A DNA stretch of 64,000 nucleotides. Origin: Pseudomonas svalbardensis. GTDB lineage: Bacteria > Pseudomonadota > Gammaproteobacteria > Pseudomonadales > Pseudomonadaceae. Below, piece after piece: positions 52,491 through 62,810 of the stretch (its first letter is position 1; each line of letters starts with the position of its first letter). The stretch lies in assembly GCF_030053115.1 (NCBI RefSeq), contig NZ_CP125619.1, positions 1,737,001 to 1,801,000 of the forward strand, in the 5' to 3' direction. Under the pieces are notes generated by a model that had not been told where the DNA came from, did no database searches, and was given only the letters and a program-made list of their open reading frames with translations. The translations under genes were made by a program, and so were the position numbers.

Positions 52491-52604
52491 TAAAGGGCTA
52501 CCTTGGGAATTAAACAGATGCGGGAATTCTAGGCCTTCTTGAGCGCTTGGGCCAGCCGCGCGGCATTTTTGCCCCATCGCGGCCCTGCGAAACACCGCAA
52601 CCCC

Positions 52605-52695
52605 TGTGGGAGCGAGCCTGCTCGCGAAGGCAGTGTGCCAGCCAGCATTAATGTCGACTGACACTCCGCTTTCGCGAGCAGGCTCGCTCCCACAG
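52605..52695. repeat. REP doublet
   Basis: Inverted TGTGGGAGCGAGCCTGCTCG copies separated by about 40 bases between divergent yecA and recQ. Confidence 0.9.
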
Positions 52696-52903
52696 GTTCT
52701 GCAGTGCATTGACCTTCGTGTGTCTTCTCAGCGGCGCCCTTTGCCGGACAGGGGTCGGGTATACTCCCGCGTTTTGTGACGCCCTGCCGGCGTCGCGGCT
52801 GAAATGTAAAGCGTCATGCAATGCGCACTTACGATTTGTCGGTGCAGCCTTCGTGGTTCTGAACCAGCCTTGCAGGGATGTTTTTGTGATTTTTGGAGTT
52901 TCT

Positions 52904-55030
52904 ATGCTCGAACAGGCTCAACGCGTCCTCAAGGACATCTTCGGCTACGACAGTTTCCGTGGCCGTCAGGGTGCAATCATTGAGCGCGTGGCCAGTGGCG
53001 GCGACGCTCTGGTGCTGATGCCTACCGGTGGCGGCAAGTCCTTGTGCTTCCAGGTGCCGGCGCTGTTGCGCGAAGGCCTGGCGGTGGTGGTGTCGCCGCT
53101 GATCGCCCTGATGGACGACCAGGTCGCCACCCTCGAAGAGCTGGGCGTCGCTGCGGCGGCATTGAACTCCACGCTCAGCGCCGAGCAGCAGCGCGACCTG
53201 GCGGCACGGATCAAGCGCGGTGAAGTGAAAATGCTTTATCTCGCGCCTGAGCGTCTGGTTCAGCCACGGATGCTGGCGTTCCTGCAAAGCCTTGAAATTT
53301 CCCTGTTCGCCATCGACGAAGCCCACTGCGTGTCCCAATGGGGCCACGACTTCCGCCGCGAATACCTGCAACTGGGCCAGTTGGCGGAATTGTTCCCCAA
53401 CGTCCCGCGTATCGCCCTGACCGCGACCGCCGACAAGCGTACCCGGGAAGAAATCGTAGACCGCCTTCATCTTCAGGATGCCGAGCGTTTCCTGTCGAGT
53501 TTCGACCGCCCCAATATCTTTTATCGCATCGTGCCCAAAGAGCAGCCGCGCAAGCAGTTGCTGGCGTTCCTCGCCGAGCGGCGCAGCGATGCCGGCATCG
53601 TCTATTGCCTGTCGCGCAAGAAAGTCGACGAAGTGGCGGTGTTCCTCAGCGAGCAAGGCTTCCCGGCGCTGCCGTACCACGCCGGTCTGCCCAACGATAC
53701 CCGGGCTCACCACCAGAAGCGCTTCCTTAATGAGGAAGGCCTGATCATGGTCGCCACCGTGGCGTTCGGCATGGGCATCGACAAGCCCAACGTGCGCTTT
53801 GTCGCTCACCTCGACTTGCCAAAATCCCTTGAAGCTTACTACCAGGAAACCGGTCGCGGCGGCCGAGACGGTCTGCCGGCAGACGCCTGGATGGCCTACG
53901 GCCTGCAAGACGTGGTGATGCTCAAGCAGATGTTGCAGAACTCCGAGGGCGACGAGCGCCACAAGCGCCTGGAGCAGCACAAGCTCGACGCCATGCTCTC
54001 GCTCTGCGAAGAAACCCGCTGCCGTCGCCAGACGCTGCTGGCCTATTTCGACGAAGACATGCCCGAGCCGTGCGGCCATTGCGATAACTGCGTCGATGGC
54101 GTGCAGACCTGGGACGCCACCGAGCCGGCCCGTCAGGCGCTTTCGGCGATCTACCGCACCGGCCAGCGCTATGGCGTCGGGCATTTGGTCGATGTGTTAC
54201 TGGGCAAGGACAACGAAAAGGTCCGCAGCTTCGGCCATCAACATCTGTCGGTGTTTGGTGTAGGCAAGGCGATGGGAGAGAGCGAATGGCGCTCCTTGTT
54301 CCGTCAGCTGGTTGCCCGCGGTCTGGCGGACATCGACCTGGAAGGCTACGGCGGCCTGCGCCTGAGCGACACCTGTCGACCGCTGCTCAAGGGCGAAGTA
54401 ACCCTGGAGCTGCGTCGCGACCTCAAGCCGCAAACCACGGCCAAAAGCAGCAAGAGCCAGGCGAGCCAACTGGTTCGCGGCGAAGAGCGCGAACAGTGGG
54501 AAGCCTTGCGCGCCCTGCGTCGAAAACTCGCCGAAGAGCATGGCGTGCCGCCGTACGTCATCTTCCCCGACTCGACACTGCTGGAAATGCTCCGCAGCCA
54601 ACCGACCTCGCTGTCGGAAATGGCCACGGTCAGCGGCGTTGGCGCGCGCAAGCTGGAGCGTTACGGCGAGGCCTTCCTCGAAGTCCTCGGCGGGCAAGTC
54701 GAGGCGCCGAAAGTGGTGGCCGACTTGCGCCACGAACTGATCACACTGGCCCGAGCCGGCATGACACCGTTGCAGATCGCCGGTCAGCTGCAATGCTCGG
54801 AAAAGAACGTCTACACCCTGCTCGCCGAAGCGATTGGCAAGCAGCAGTTGTCGCTGGAACAAGCGCTGGATCTGCCCGAAGAGTTGATGGGTGAAATCCA
54901 GGATGCGTTCCTCGACGGCGAGGGCGAATTGCCGCCCGTGTCGGAGATTACTGCACTGTTTGCCGGGAGAGTGCCGGAAGGCGTTTTGTACTGTGTTCGG
55001 GCGGCGCTGCAATCCGAATTCGAGATTTAG
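52904..55030 (+). CDS. recQ: ATP-dependent DNA helicase RecQ
   Basis: A 708-residue RecQ helicase. Visible are Walker [13 protein letters not shown], the D-E-A-H box [36 protein letters not shown] and a zinc-binding Cys set ([21 protein letters not shown]). These are followed by the winged helix and an HRDC domain ([20 protein letters not shown]). It unwinds recombination intermediates in the RecF pathway. The ATG at 52904 starts [18 protein letters not shown]; the upstream in-frame extension is in intergenic DNA. Confidence 0.95.
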   Translation: MLEQAQRVLKDIFGYDSFRGRQGAIIERVASGGDALVLMPTGGGKSLCFQVPALLREGLAVVVSPLIALMDDQVATLEELGVAAAALNSTLSAEQQRDLAARIKRGEVKMLYLAPERLVQPRMLAFLQSLEISLFAIDEAHCVSQWGHDFRREYLQLGQLAELFPNVPRIALTATADKRTREEIVDRLHLQDAERFLSSFDRPNIFYRIVPKEQPRKQLLAFLAERRSDAGIVYCLSRKKVDEVAVFLSEQGFPALPYHAGLPNDTRAHHQKRFLNEEGLIMVATVAFGMGIDKPNVRFVAHLDLPKSLEAYYQETGRGGRDGLPADAWMAYGLQDVVMLKQMLQNSEGDERHKRLEQHKLDAMLSLCEETRCRRQTLLAYFDEDMPEPCGHCDNCVDGVQTWDATEPARQALSAIYRTGQRYGVGHLVDVLLGKDNEKVRSFGHQHLSVFGVGKAMGESEWRSLFRQLVARGLADIDLEGYGGLRLSDTCRPLLKGEVTLELRRDLKPQTTAKSSKSQASQLVRGEEREQWEALRALRRKLAEEHGVPPYVIFPDSTLLEMLRSQPTSLSEMATVSGVGARKLERYGEAFLEVLGGQVEAPKVVADLRHELITLARAGMTPLQIAGQLQCSEKNVYTLLAEAIGKQQLSLEQALDLPEELMGEIQDAFLDGEGELPPVSEITALFAGRVPEGVLYCVRAALQSEFEI

Positions 55031-55103
55031 GTGATTTGCCACATAGATGTAACGATTCAGTACAGAGCAAGCCTTGCCTCTGGCCAAGGGTCATGCTTAG
55101 CTG

Positions 55104-55116
55104 ACTAATAATTAGT
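55104..55116. promoter_or_regulatory. palindromic operator candidate for the MarR gene
   Basis: ACTAAT and ATTAGT flank one base, 33 bases upstream of the MarR ATG in an AT-rich promoter-like stretch. Six-base arms of this kind suit SlyA/MarR dimers, and autoregulation is inferred. Confidence 0.5.
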
Positions 55117-55149
55117 TTTTCTTTATTTCAGTCTAATCATGAGTCTTTT

Positions 55150-55584
55150 ATGCCGTTTACCGACCAACACCGCTTTGGCATGCAACTGGCCCAGATGTCG
55201 CGCGGCTGGCGTGCCGAACTGGACCGCCGTCTGGCTGGCCTGGGTCTGTCCCAGGCGCGCTGGCTGGTGCTGCTGCACCTGGCGCGTTTCGAGGATGCCC
55301 CGACCCAACGTGAACTGGCGCAAAGCGTCGGCGTTGAAGGGCCGACGTTGGCCCGACTGCTCGACAGCCTCGAAAGCCAGGGACTGGTGCAACGTCAGTC
55401 GGTGCTGGAAGACCGCCGGGCGAAGAAAATCGTCCTCTGTGCCCCGGCCCTTCCCTTGATCGAACAAATTGAAACCATTGCCACCCAACTGCGCCACGAA
55501 TTGTTCGACGGCGTCGATGAGGCGGACTTGAAGGTCTGCATGCGGGTCCACGGGCACATTCTGGCCAACCTGGAAAAATCTTGA
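55150..55584 (+). CDS. MarR/SlyA-family transcriptional regulator
   Basis: A 144-residue winged-helix regulator. The recognition region reads TQRELAQSVGVEGPTLARLL, followed by DSLESQGLVQRQSVLEDRRA and the wing motif EDRRAKKIVL, typical of SlyA. The target is unknown. It lies between recQ and a FimV-like gene, an arrangement close to PA3344-PA3340 of P. aeruginosa. A palindrome in its promoter suggests autoregulation. Confidence 0.9.
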   Translation: MPFTDQHRFGMQLAQMSRGWRAELDRRLAGLGLSQARWLVLLHLARFEDAPTQRELAQSVGVEGPTLARLLDSLESQGLVQRQSVLEDRRAKKIVLCAPALPLIEQIETIATQLRHELFDGVDEADLKVCMRVHGHILANLEKS

Positions 55585-55712
55585 GGCATAAACGCACCCA
55601 GGACTTTTGAGATACCCCGTCGGGCAGACTATAAAGAACTACTTGGCAATATCGTGTTCGTACCGGATGTGCGAACGCGTACAAGATGGTTCTGGTTATC
55701 TAAGGGATGCTC

Positions 55713-57503
55713 ATGCTCGAGAGTTGGCACATGGTTTTGCGGTGTTGCGCCAGGCTGCTTCTGGTCGGTGGTGCTGTCACTTACTCGGCATTGGCGCCCG
55801 CGTTGGGCTTGGGTGAGATCACCCTGCATTCGGCGCTGAATCAGCCGTTGCGCGCCGACATCGCACTCGAAGATGCCGCAGGTCTGGAGGAGGGTGAACT
55901 CTCGGTAAGCCTGGCGACAGCGGACGAGTTCAGCCGCGCCGGCATCGATCGGGTGTTCTTCCTCAATAATCTGAAATTCACGCCGATCCTGCGCGGCAAC
56001 CGCAGCCTGATCCGGGTGAGCTCCAGCAAACCGGTCAATGAACCTTTCCTGAATTTCCTGGTGCAGCTCAATCAACCCAACGGGCGCGTGCTGCGCGAGT
56101 ACACGGTGCTGATCGATCCGCCGGGTTCACCGGGGATTGCTCCCGTCACTGACGAGCCGAATACCGACGTTCAGTCCTCTGGATTCCCGACGGTTGAGCC
56201 GGCCGTTGCGAAGCCACCTGCGGCGAAGGGCAAAAAGCCCCCTGCTCCTCGCGTCGATCAACCTGCCGCCGCGCCTGTGAGTGATCCGGTTGCCGAGCAA
56301 CTGGCCGCCAGCGTGCTGCAAAACCAGCAGCTGCAAGCAACTATCGATGAATTGACTGCGAAGCTTCAGGCCCAGGAGGAGCAGGTCGCCGGTCAGAAAA
56401 AGCAGGTGACGGAACTGCAAACCCAATTGGCGGAAATCAAAACAGCGGCGGTGGAGCCGGTTGCACCTGTCGTTGCGGCTCCAGCACCGGCCGTTGTTGA
56501 AGAGCCTGAGTCTGCTAACTGGCTGCAGATGCTCGGGTTGCTGGCGGTGGTGGCTCTGGTGTTGCTGGGGGTGTTCGTTCGGCGCCAACGACAACAGGTT
56601 CAGGCATTGCCCGAAGCTTTACCGGTTTTACCGTTACGGCATGAACCGGTGCTCAATCGCACTGCAGAACCGGTTGCCCAATCGTCAGAGTTGCAACCGG
56701 CAACTGAATCGGGTGAAGAGTCGCCTGCAGGCGATGTGCTTGAAGGGGTTGATATCTATCTGGCCTATGGCCGTTTTTCCGAAGCGGCCGGTTTGTTGCG
56801 AGAGGCGCTGATCAAGGAGCCGCAACGCACGGATCTAGCAGTTCAGCTGTTGGAAGTCTTGGGTAAACAGGGTGACGTACCCGCCTATGAAGCACAGGAA
56901 AACAACCTGCGTGACACCGGATACGACCTGCAAGAACTTCAGAATATTCGCGCCCGACACCCGAAATTGCGCAGTGCGGTAGCGTTGATTGTCGCAGCGC
57001 CAATCACTCTCTCCGAGGCTGCGATACCCGAAGCAGCGCCCAACGATGAGTTTCAGTTGAACCTGGATGACCTGTCGATGGATTCGAGTTGGGACCTGAT
57101 CAGCCCTTTTGAACACTCGCCGTCCGCCGCGAAGCCATCGAGCGAATCCGCGCCGGTCGAGCCGCCGTTTATCTCGAACCTGCACGTCTTGCCCGAGGTG
57201 TTTGAAATGCCCGACGAGTCGACGCCGGTCGAGCCCGAACTTGAATGGGTCGCCGAGCCTGACTCGCAGTCTCTGGATGACGCCTTTCTCAACGAGTTCA
57301 GCGATCCCGGCCAGTCGCTGGAGTTGGAACCGTTGAACCTGGAACCAGCCGAGCCGAGCAGCGCCGGCAAACTGGAACAAGCCCAGACCTGCATCGATGA
57401 CGGCGATCTGGACAGTGCCATCGAACTGCTCAACGAGTTGCTCAAGGAAGGTAACGAGCCGCTTAAGCAAACAGCGCGGAACATGCTTGCCGGGCTATCA
57501 TAG
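55713..57503 (+). CDS. FimV-like protein
   Basis: A 596-residue envelope protein. A signal peptide (ending near LAPALG) is followed by the FimV N-terminal domain (GEITLHSALNQPLRADIALE, PFLNFLVQLNQPNGRVLREY). A Pro/Ala-rich and coiled-coil region, one membrane segment (WLQMLGLLAVVALVLLGVFV, near residue 275) and a cytoplasmic C-terminal part with TPR-like helices (AYGRFSEAAGLLREALIKEP, DLDSAIELLNELLKEG) follow. It lacks a clear LysM motif and is shorter than FimV. Roles in polar assembly or peptidoglycan attachment are inferred from FimV. The ATG at 55713 is better spaced from TAAGGG than that at 55707. Confidence 0.8.
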   Translation: MLESWHMVLRCCARLLLVGGAVTYSALAPALGLGEITLHSALNQPLRADIALEDAAGLEEGELSVSLATADEFSRAGIDRVFFLNNLKFTPILRGNRSLIRVSSSKPVNEPFLNFLVQLNQPNGRVLREYTVLIDPPGSPGIAPVTDEPNTDVQSSGFPTVEPAVAKPPAAKGKKPPAPRVDQPAAAPVSDPVAEQLAASVLQNQQLQATIDELTAKLQAQEEQVAGQKKQVTELQTQLAEIKTAAVEPVAPVVAAPAPAVVEEPESANWLQMLGLLAVVALVLLGVFVRRQRQQVQALPEALPVLPLRHEPVLNRTAEPVAQSSELQPATESGEESPAGDVLEGVDIYLAYGRFSEAAGLLREALIKEPQRTDLAVQLLEVLGKQGDVPAYEAQENNLRDTGYDLQELQNIRARHPKLRSAVALIVAAPITLSEAAIPEAAPNDEFQLNLDDLSMDSSWDLISPFEHSPSAAKPSSESAPVEPPFISNLHVLPEVFEMPDESTPVEPELEWVAEPDSQSLDDAFLNEFSDPGQSLELEPLNLEPAEPSSAGKLEQAQTCIDDGDLDSAIELLNELLKEGNEPLKQTARNMLAGLS

Positions 57504-57535
57504 CGGCGACCTCTGGCTCAGGAGTTTCGCCGATC

Positions 57536-57823
57536 ATGACTTCACGCAAACCGGAAATAATCATCACTTATTGCACGCAATGCCAGTGGCTGTTGCGTGC
57601 TGCCTGGCTGGCCCAGGAACTGCTCAGCACCTTTGGTGACGACCTTGGCAAAGTGTCGCTGGTGCCTGGCACCGGTGGGGTGTTCCACATTTTCTGTGAC
57701 GATGTGCAGATCTGGGAGCGCAAGGGTGATGGCGGTTTCCCGGAGGCCAAAGTGCTGAAGCAGCGGGTCCGTGATCAAATTGATCCGGACCGCGACCTGG
57801 GGCACAACGACCGCACTCAGTGA
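57536..57823 (+). CDS. SelT/SelW/SelH (Rdx) family protein
   Basis: A 95-residue thioredoxin-like protein. The start IIITYCTQCQWLLRAAWLAQ has the CxxC redox pair of the SelW family with Cys in place of selenocysteine. GTGGVFHIFCDD and ERKGDGGFPEAKVLKQRVRD complete the pattern. It is cytoplasmic with a probable redox role. It overlaps the end of the convergent EamA gene by seven bases. Confidence 0.9.
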   Translation: MTSRKPEIIITYCTQCQWLLRAAWLAQELLSTFGDDLGKVSLVPGTGGVFHIFCDDVQIWERKGDGGFPEAKVLKQRVRDQIDPDRDLGHNDRTQ

Positions 57824-58710
57824 GAGGCGGCTTCTGCCGCAACGGTCTTCTTGCTTGAGCCGCCCGAGAGTCGGTTGGAGACCACTATCGCCACGATGAT
57901 CAACGCGCCACCGATCAGCATGCGCAGTGTCGGATCTTCATCAAACAGAAGCCAGGCCACGGTGATGCCGTAAACCGGCTCCAGAGCGAAAACCACTGCC
58001 GCGGTCCGCGCTTTGATCACTGCCAGGCTGGCGACAAACAGACTGTGAGCGACGCCGGTGCAGAACACCCCGAGCAAGCCGATCCACAGCCAGTCGATGG
58101 CGCTCACTTCGCTCAACTGCGGTGCCGCCACCGGCAGCAGGCACAACGCGACCACCACGTTCTGACACAGCGCAGCCTGCACCGCCGGGATTCGCCCGGA
58201 GCTGGCGCGGTTGGTCAGCGATAGCAGAGAGAACAGCAAACCTGAGCCCACCGCCCACAGCAGACCAATGGTGGCGCCGCTGGCCAGGTCGAAATCAGGG
58301 GTGACCAGCACCAGCCCGACACTGACCAGCACTACCAGCAGGATTTCGTTGGCGCGAATTCGCTCGCGGAAGATCAACCCTTCAAGGATCACGGTAAACG
58401 CCGGGAAGCTGGCGAAACCCAGGGTCGCGATTGCCACGCCTGCGACCTTCACTGCAATGAAAAAACTCACCCAGTGTCCGGCCAGCAGCAAACCGCTGAG
58501 CAACAGTCGGCGCCAGTCCACAGCCTCGAGTTTCTGCCAGCGAGTAGTGCTGGCGAACCGCGCAAAAACGGCTAACGCCAGCACGGCAAACGCGGCACGC
58601 CCGAAGACGATGACAGCGGGGGAGGCGGCAGCAAGTTTGCCGAAGACGCCGGTGAGGCCGAACATCAATGCGCCAATATGCAAAGCGCCAAGGGCGGTAC
58701 GGGGAGTCAT
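57817..58710 (-). CDS. EamA/DMT family transporter
   Basis: A 297-residue inner-membrane protein with ten hydrophobic segments in two EamA halves (LHIGALMFGLTGVFGKLAAA, GLLWAVGSGLLFSLLSLTNR). FALEPVYGITVAWLLFDE is the usual signature of the second half. The substrate is unknown. The start MTPRTALGAL at 58710 is chosen because the long upstream frame is shadowed by the AraC gene. The last bases overlap the SelW-like gene. Confidence 0.85.
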   Translation of the reverse strand: MTPRTALGALHIGALMFGLTGVFGKLAAASPAVIVFGRAAFAVLALAVFARFASTTRWQKLEAVDWRRLLLSGLLLAGHWVSFFIAVKVAGVAIATLGFASFPAFTVILEGLIFRERIRANEILLVVLVSVGLVLVTPDFDLASGATIGLLWAVGSGLLFSLLSLTNRASSGRIPAVQAALCQNVVVALCLLPVAAPQLSEVSAIDWLWIGLLGVFCTGVAHSLFVASLAVIKARTAAVVFALEPVYGITVAWLLFDEDPTLRMLIGGALIIVAIVVSNRLSGGSSKKTVAAEAASH

Positions 58711-58805
58711 TGCAATCCTTAACAACAAGCGAACAAAGATGTAGGAGCAGCCTTCGGCAGCTCCTGCATTGAACCGTGAAAACCCCAGTTGTGTCTGTCG
58801 GCAAA

Positions 58806-59570
58806 CTATTGCCTTTTGTCGCCAGCCTCGCGCCGCAACTTGCCGGGCGATGCACCAAACTCCCGCAACACCGCCGCCGCAAAGGCACTCTGCGAACTGT
58901 AACCGACCCGACTGGCAATCTCGCCGATCGGCAGCGCCGAATCCCGCAACAAGCCCACGGCCATGTGCAAGCGTCGACTGCGGATGTAATCCATCGGCGT
59001 CTGCCCGCATTCAGCAACGAACCGTGCATGCAGCCGAGCGCTGGACAGACCGGCGATACGCGCCAGATCGGCGACTTGAAGTGGATAGGCTGCGTACTGA
59101 TCGATGTGCGCATTCAGCGCCGCATAAGGCAGGCGCCGACCGCCGACGATCTCGAGTTTGGCGTTGTTGAGGCTGGCCAGCAGCAACACCGCGCCTTGTT
59201 GCGCGATCAGTGGATCGCTGACCTGACTGCCCGCCAACCAACTGACCAATTGGCTTTGCCCGGCATCCAGCGACAGGCGACCGGCGTTGTCGAGTAAACG
59301 ACGACTGGCTTCGGCGTGATCACCCAGGGACTGAGAAACCCATTGGTCGCTGGGCACATCCAGTACCAGGCAACGGCTGCTATTGGCGCTACCGCAGGCA
59401 TGATGGAAACCGGACGGCACCACCACGAAACTCTGCTGGACCACCTGGCTGCCACGCCCGTCGACCTCGAAATCCAGCGAGCCTGACAGCCCGAACACCA
59501 GTTGCGCGTGGTCGTGGCTATGGACGATCAGGTCATGAGTGTATTGGCGTAGCGTGAGGATCGGTCTCAT
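58806..59570 (-). CDS. AraC-family transcriptional regulator
   Basis: A 254-residue regulator with an N-terminal cupin (SHDHAQLVFGLSGSLDFEVD, VVVPSGFHHACGS) and a C-terminal double HTH (LQVADLARIAGLSSARLHAR, IGEIASRVGYSSQSAFAAAV). It probably senses a small molecule and may control the EamA gene downstream, which lies 95 bases away on the same strand. GGAGACC precedes the ATG at 59570. Confidence 0.88.
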   Translation of the reverse strand: MRPILTLRQYTHDLIVHSHDHAQLVFGLSGSLDFEVDGRGSQVVQQSFVVVPSGFHHACGSANSSRCLVLDVPSDQWVSQSLGDHAEASRRLLDNAGRLSLDAGQSQLVSWLAGSQVSDPLIAQQGAVLLLASLNNAKLEIVGGRRLPYAALNAHIDQYAAYPLQVADLARIAGLSSARLHARFVAECGQTPMDYIRSRRLHMAVGLLRDSALPIGEIASRVGYSSQSAFAAAVLREFGASPGKLRREAGDKRQ

Positions 59571-59706
59571 CGCAGGTCTCCAGGGCTTGGCTGCCAGTCT
59601 ACACCGAGGGTAATCGTGGGACGCTGTCACAGGACTGACTCGCCACTGTCATGGGCAATTAACCCGACCGGCGCAAAGTTGCAAAAACTTTTGCAGAGGG
59701 TTGCCC

Positions 59707-60522
59707 ATGACCAGCGCCGAGCTCGCCAAACCCAGTCGTAAGCAACGTGTGCGAACCTTGTGGATTTCCGACGTGCATCTGGGCACCCGGGATTGCCAGG
59801 CCGAACACCTGTCGCAGTTTCTCAAGGGCTACCACGCAGACAAGATCTATCTGGTCGGCGACATCATCGATGGCTGGAAGCTGCGCGGCGGCATGTACTG
59901 GCCTCAGGCGCACACCAATGTGATCCGCCGCCTGCTGACCATGAGCAAGCGCGGCACCGAGGTGATCTACGTCACCGGCAACCACGACGAATTCCTGCGC
60001 CGCTATTCGAAGCTGATTCTGGGCAATATCCAACTGGTGGATGAAGCCGTGCACGTGACCGCCGATGGTCGCCATCTGCTGGTCATTCATGGCGACCAGT
60101 TTGACGTGATCACGAGGTATCACCGTTGGCTGGCCTTTCTCGGCGACTCGGCCTATGAATTCACCCTGACCCTCAACCGCTGGCTCAACCATTGGCGCGC
60201 ACGCTATGGCTACGGTTACTGGTCGCTGTCGGCCTACCTCAAGCACAAGGTCAAAACCGCGGTCAGCTTCATCAGCGATTTCGAAGAAGCCATCGCTCAC
60301 GAGTGCGTCAAACGCGAGTTGCACGGTGTCGTGTGCGGGCACATTCACCATGCCGAAATTCGCAAGGTCGGCGGGGTGGATTACCTCAATTGCGGGGATT
60401 GGGTGGAGTCGTGCACCGCGCTGATCGAGCATTGGGACGGATCAATCGAGTTGTATCGATTGGCGGAAGCCCAGGCGCGGGAGGCGGAGTTGAAGGCCAT
60501 TAAGGTCGCGGAGCCGGCTTAA
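59707..60522 (+). CDS. LpxH-like UDP-2,3-diacylglucosamine diphosphatase
   Basis: A 271-residue calcineurin-like phosphoesterase. The metal motifs are WISDVHLG, VGDIIDGW, VTGNHDEFL, IHGDQFD and CGHIHHAE. The family is annotated as UDP-2,3-diacylglucosamine diphosphatase, the lipid A step, but the genome should also have a canonical LpxH, so the substrate here is uncertain. The ATG at 59707 has GAGGG upstream; a TTG six bases earlier is in frame but less likely. Confidence 0.85.
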   Translation: MTSAELAKPSRKQRVRTLWISDVHLGTRDCQAEHLSQFLKGYHADKIYLVGDIIDGWKLRGGMYWPQAHTNVIRRLLTMSKRGTEVIYVTGNHDEFLRRYSKLILGNIQLVDEAVHVTADGRHLLVIHGDQFDVITRYHRWLAFLGDSAYEFTLTLNRWLNHWRARYGYGYWSLSAYLKHKVKTAVSFISDFEEAIAHECVKRELHGVVCGHIHHAEIRKVGGVDYLNCGDWVESCTALIEHWDGSIELYRLAEAQAREAELKAIKVAEPA

Positions 60523-60547
60523 GAACAAGGTGTATGGACGGGCCTCT

Positions 60548-60630
60548 TCGCGAGCAGGCTCGCTCCCACATTTTTGATCGTATTTTCCTGAAAGAACTCG
60601 GTCACCTGTGGGAGCGAGCCTGCTCGCGAA
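60548..60630. repeat. REP doublet, tail-to-tail
   Basis: CGCGAGCAGGCTCGCTCCCA followed by its inverse, between convergent genes. Confidence 0.9.
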
Positions 60631-60658
60631 TGGACTGCGCAGCAGTCCCCAGCAGTTT

Positions 60659-61249
60659 TCAGGCTGGCGAATGTTCTTCCATCGCCGCCTTGTAAATTGA
60701 ATACTTCGGCTGAGCAAACAACCGTTCCATCATCGGTTCAAAGAAGCTCAGCGGCAGCGTGTCATACGCCGGATCAAACGCTGCAGCGTCATATTTGGCG
60801 CAAAACTCAATGGTCGCCTGATACTGCGGATGCCCGCTGAATTGCTCGCGCAAATGCCGGTCCATCCCTAGATGATGGAAGAAGTAATACCCCTGGAAAA
60901 TTCCGTGTTTCTCGACCATCCACAGGTTCTCGGCGCTGACGAACGGCTTGAGGATTGCCGCAGCGATGTCCGGGTGGTTGTAGGAACCCAAGGTGTCGCC
61001 GATGTCGTGAAGCAGCGCGCAGACTACGTATTCTTCATCGCGGCCATCACGCCAGGCACGACTGGCGGTTTGCAGGGAATGGGTCAGACGATCCACCGGG
61101 AAGCCGCCAAAATCACCCTCCAGTAATTTCAGGTGCGCCACAATCCGTGTCGGCAATTGCCTCGCATAGGCACTGAAGTCTGCGGCGATGATCGCCCAGT
61201 CTTCCTGCGTGCCGTCCTGCATGTGGGTGAAACGGGCATGGGCATTCAT
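60659..61249 (-). CDS. HD-domain hydrolase
   Basis: A 196-residue protein with an HD-type metal motif in VVCALLHDIGDTLGSYNHPD and a further His in GYYFFHHLGMDRHL. It fits the predicted phosphohydrolase or oxygenase-like HD families. The substrate is not evident. The gene lies 27 bases downstream of the DUF962 gene on the same strand, so both may be co-transcribed. Confidence 0.85.
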   Translation of the reverse strand: MNAHARFTHMQDGTQEDWAIIAADFSAYARQLPTRIVAHLKLLEGDFGGFPVDRLTHSLQTASRAWRDGRDEEYVVCALLHDIGDTLGSYNHPDIAAAILKPFVSAENLWMVEKHGIFQGYYFFHHLGMDRHLREQFSGHPQYQATIEFCAKYDAAAFDPAYDTLPLSFFEPMMERLFAQPKYSIYKAAMEEHSPA

Positions 61250-61276
61250 CGGCTGTCCTCCTGTGGTTCATTGCGC

Positions 61277-61588
61277 CTAGAACGGCACGCGACCCAGAAT
61301 CATGTCTCGGTACATGACGAAATCGCCGAGCAGGCTGTAATACGGATGTTGAAAGGTCGCAGGACGGTTCTTCTCGAAGAAAAAATGTCCGGCCCAGGCG
61401 AAGCTGTAACCCGCCAGCGGTAGAGCCCACAACAGCAGCCAGGCGCCTTTGCCGATGGTCAGGGCCAGAATGAAAATAACCAGCGTCGTGCCGATAAAGT
61501 GCAATCGTCGGCAGGTGCTGTTGCTGTGTTCGCTGAGGTAATACGGGTAGAACTCAGCGAAGCTGTTGAAACGTTTGATGTTTTCCAC
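61277..61588 (-). CDS. DUF962 (Mpo1-like) membrane protein
   Basis: A 103-residue membrane protein with the DUF962 start FAEFYPYYLSEHSNSTCRRL and two hydrophobic helices, then AGHFFFEKNRPATFQHPYYS, where the conserved His and Asn lie. Yeast Mpo1 of this family is an Fe(II) dioxygenase of 2-hydroxy fatty acids; the bacterial role is not known. The start is GTG at 61588 (VENIKRFNSF), because the upstream in-frame residues are not family-like. Confidence 0.85.
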   Translation of the reverse strand: MENIKRFNSFAEFYPYYLSEHSNSTCRRLHFIGTTLVIFILALTIGKGAWLLLWALPLAGYSFAWAGHFFFEKNRPATFQHPYYSLLGDFVMYRDMILGRVPF

Positions 61589-61748
61589 GACTGCGATCTC
61601 TGTGGTTATTGTTCTGACTGCAAGTTGTTCTGCGGGTAGCTTATTTGAGTCTAGAGTGATCATTGGCATCAGCCAGTGACTATAGGCGCCACTTTAGTAT
61701 CCTTCGGAAATTGGCCGTAGCATGCGGCTCATCATGTAAGTGGACGAC

Positions 61749-62810
61749 ATGAGCGAACGAACGACTTCTGCAAGCTGGGCGATGGGGATTGTCAAAGCAC
61801 TGGAGATGGACGGCCTGGATTGCCGGGTTCTGTTCAAGCAGCTGGGGCTCGACTACGCGGCACTGGATGATCCAGACGCGCGCTTCCCGCAAGATTCCAT
61901 GACACGACTGTGGCAGCGCGCGGTTGAGCTGTCCGGCAACCCGGCGATTGGCCTGAACATGGGCAAGGTGGTGCGACCGGCCTCCTTCCATGTGGCGGGC
62001 TACGCCTTGATGTCCAGCCAGACCCTGGCTGAAGGCTTTCAACGGCTGGTGCGCTATCAGCGGATCATTGCGGAAAGTGCCGACCTGAGTTTCCGATTGT
62101 TGGAAGAAGGCTACGCGCTGATTCTGACGGTCCACGGTGACCATCTGCCACCGACCCGGCAGAGTGCCGAAGCGTCACTGGCCTGTGCCCTGGCGCTGTG
62201 CGGCTGGTTGACCGGGCGCACCTTGCAACCGCGCAAGGTGCTGGTGCAGGGCGATGAACCCGCCGATCTCGAACCCTATAAAAAAGCCTTCCATGCGCCT
62301 TTGGTGTTCAACGCGCCTTATGACGCCTTGATCTTCGAGCGCGCCGACATGGAAGCACCGCTGCCTACCGCCAACGAGGCGATGGCGCTGCTGCATGACC
62401 GGTTTGCCGGTGAGTACCTGGCACGGTTTTCCGAGAGTCGCGTGACCCACAAGGCGCGGCAGGTGCTATGCCGTTTGCTGCCCCAGGGCGAACCCAAGCG
62501 CGATACCGTGGCGCAGACGTTGCACCTGTCGCAACGCACCTTGCAGCGACGCTTGCAGGAAGAGGGCACGAGTTTTCAGACGTTGCTGGACGACACGCGA
62601 CGTGAACTGGCTGAGCAATACCTGGCGCAACCGACCATGACCCTGCTGGAAATTGCCTACCTGCTGGGGTTCGCCGATCCGAGCAACTTCTTCCGCGCTT
62701 TCCGCCGCTGGTTCGACGCCACCCCCGGCGAGTACCGGACGCGGCTGATGGGCGCGCCTGCGCCTGTCAGTGACGCCAGAACGCCGGAATACACAGAACA
62801 AACACCGTAA
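61749..62810 (+). CDS. AraC-family regulator with arabinose-binding-like N-terminus
   Basis: A 353-residue regulator of the OruR/ArgR-like AraC class. The N-terminal effector domain begins WAMGIVKALEMDGLDCRVLF, with FHVAGYALMSSQTLAEGFQR typical of the class. The C-terminal HTH reads VAQTLHLSQRTLQRRLQEEG and LLEIAYLLGFADPSNFFRAF. The ligand is unknown. The ATG at 61749 is used; an in-frame GTG nine bases earlier is possible. Its 3' end overlaps the convergent trkH gene. Confidence 0.88.
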   Translation: MSERTTSASWAMGIVKALEMDGLDCRVLFKQLGLDYAALDDPDARFPQDSMTRLWQRAVELSGNPAIGLNMGKVVRPASFHVAGYALMSSQTLAEGFQRLVRYQRIIAESADLSFRLLEEGYALILTVHGDHLPPTRQSAEASLACALALCGWLTGRTLQPRKVLVQGDEPADLEPYKKAFHAPLVFNAPYDALIFERADMEAPLPTANEAMALLHDRFAGEYLARFSESRVTHKARQVLCRLLPQGEPKRDTVAQTLHLSQRTLQRRLQEEGTSFQTLLDDTRRELAEQYLAQPTMTLLEIAYLLGFADPSNFFRAFRRWFDATPGEYRTRLMGAPAPVSDARTPEYTEQTP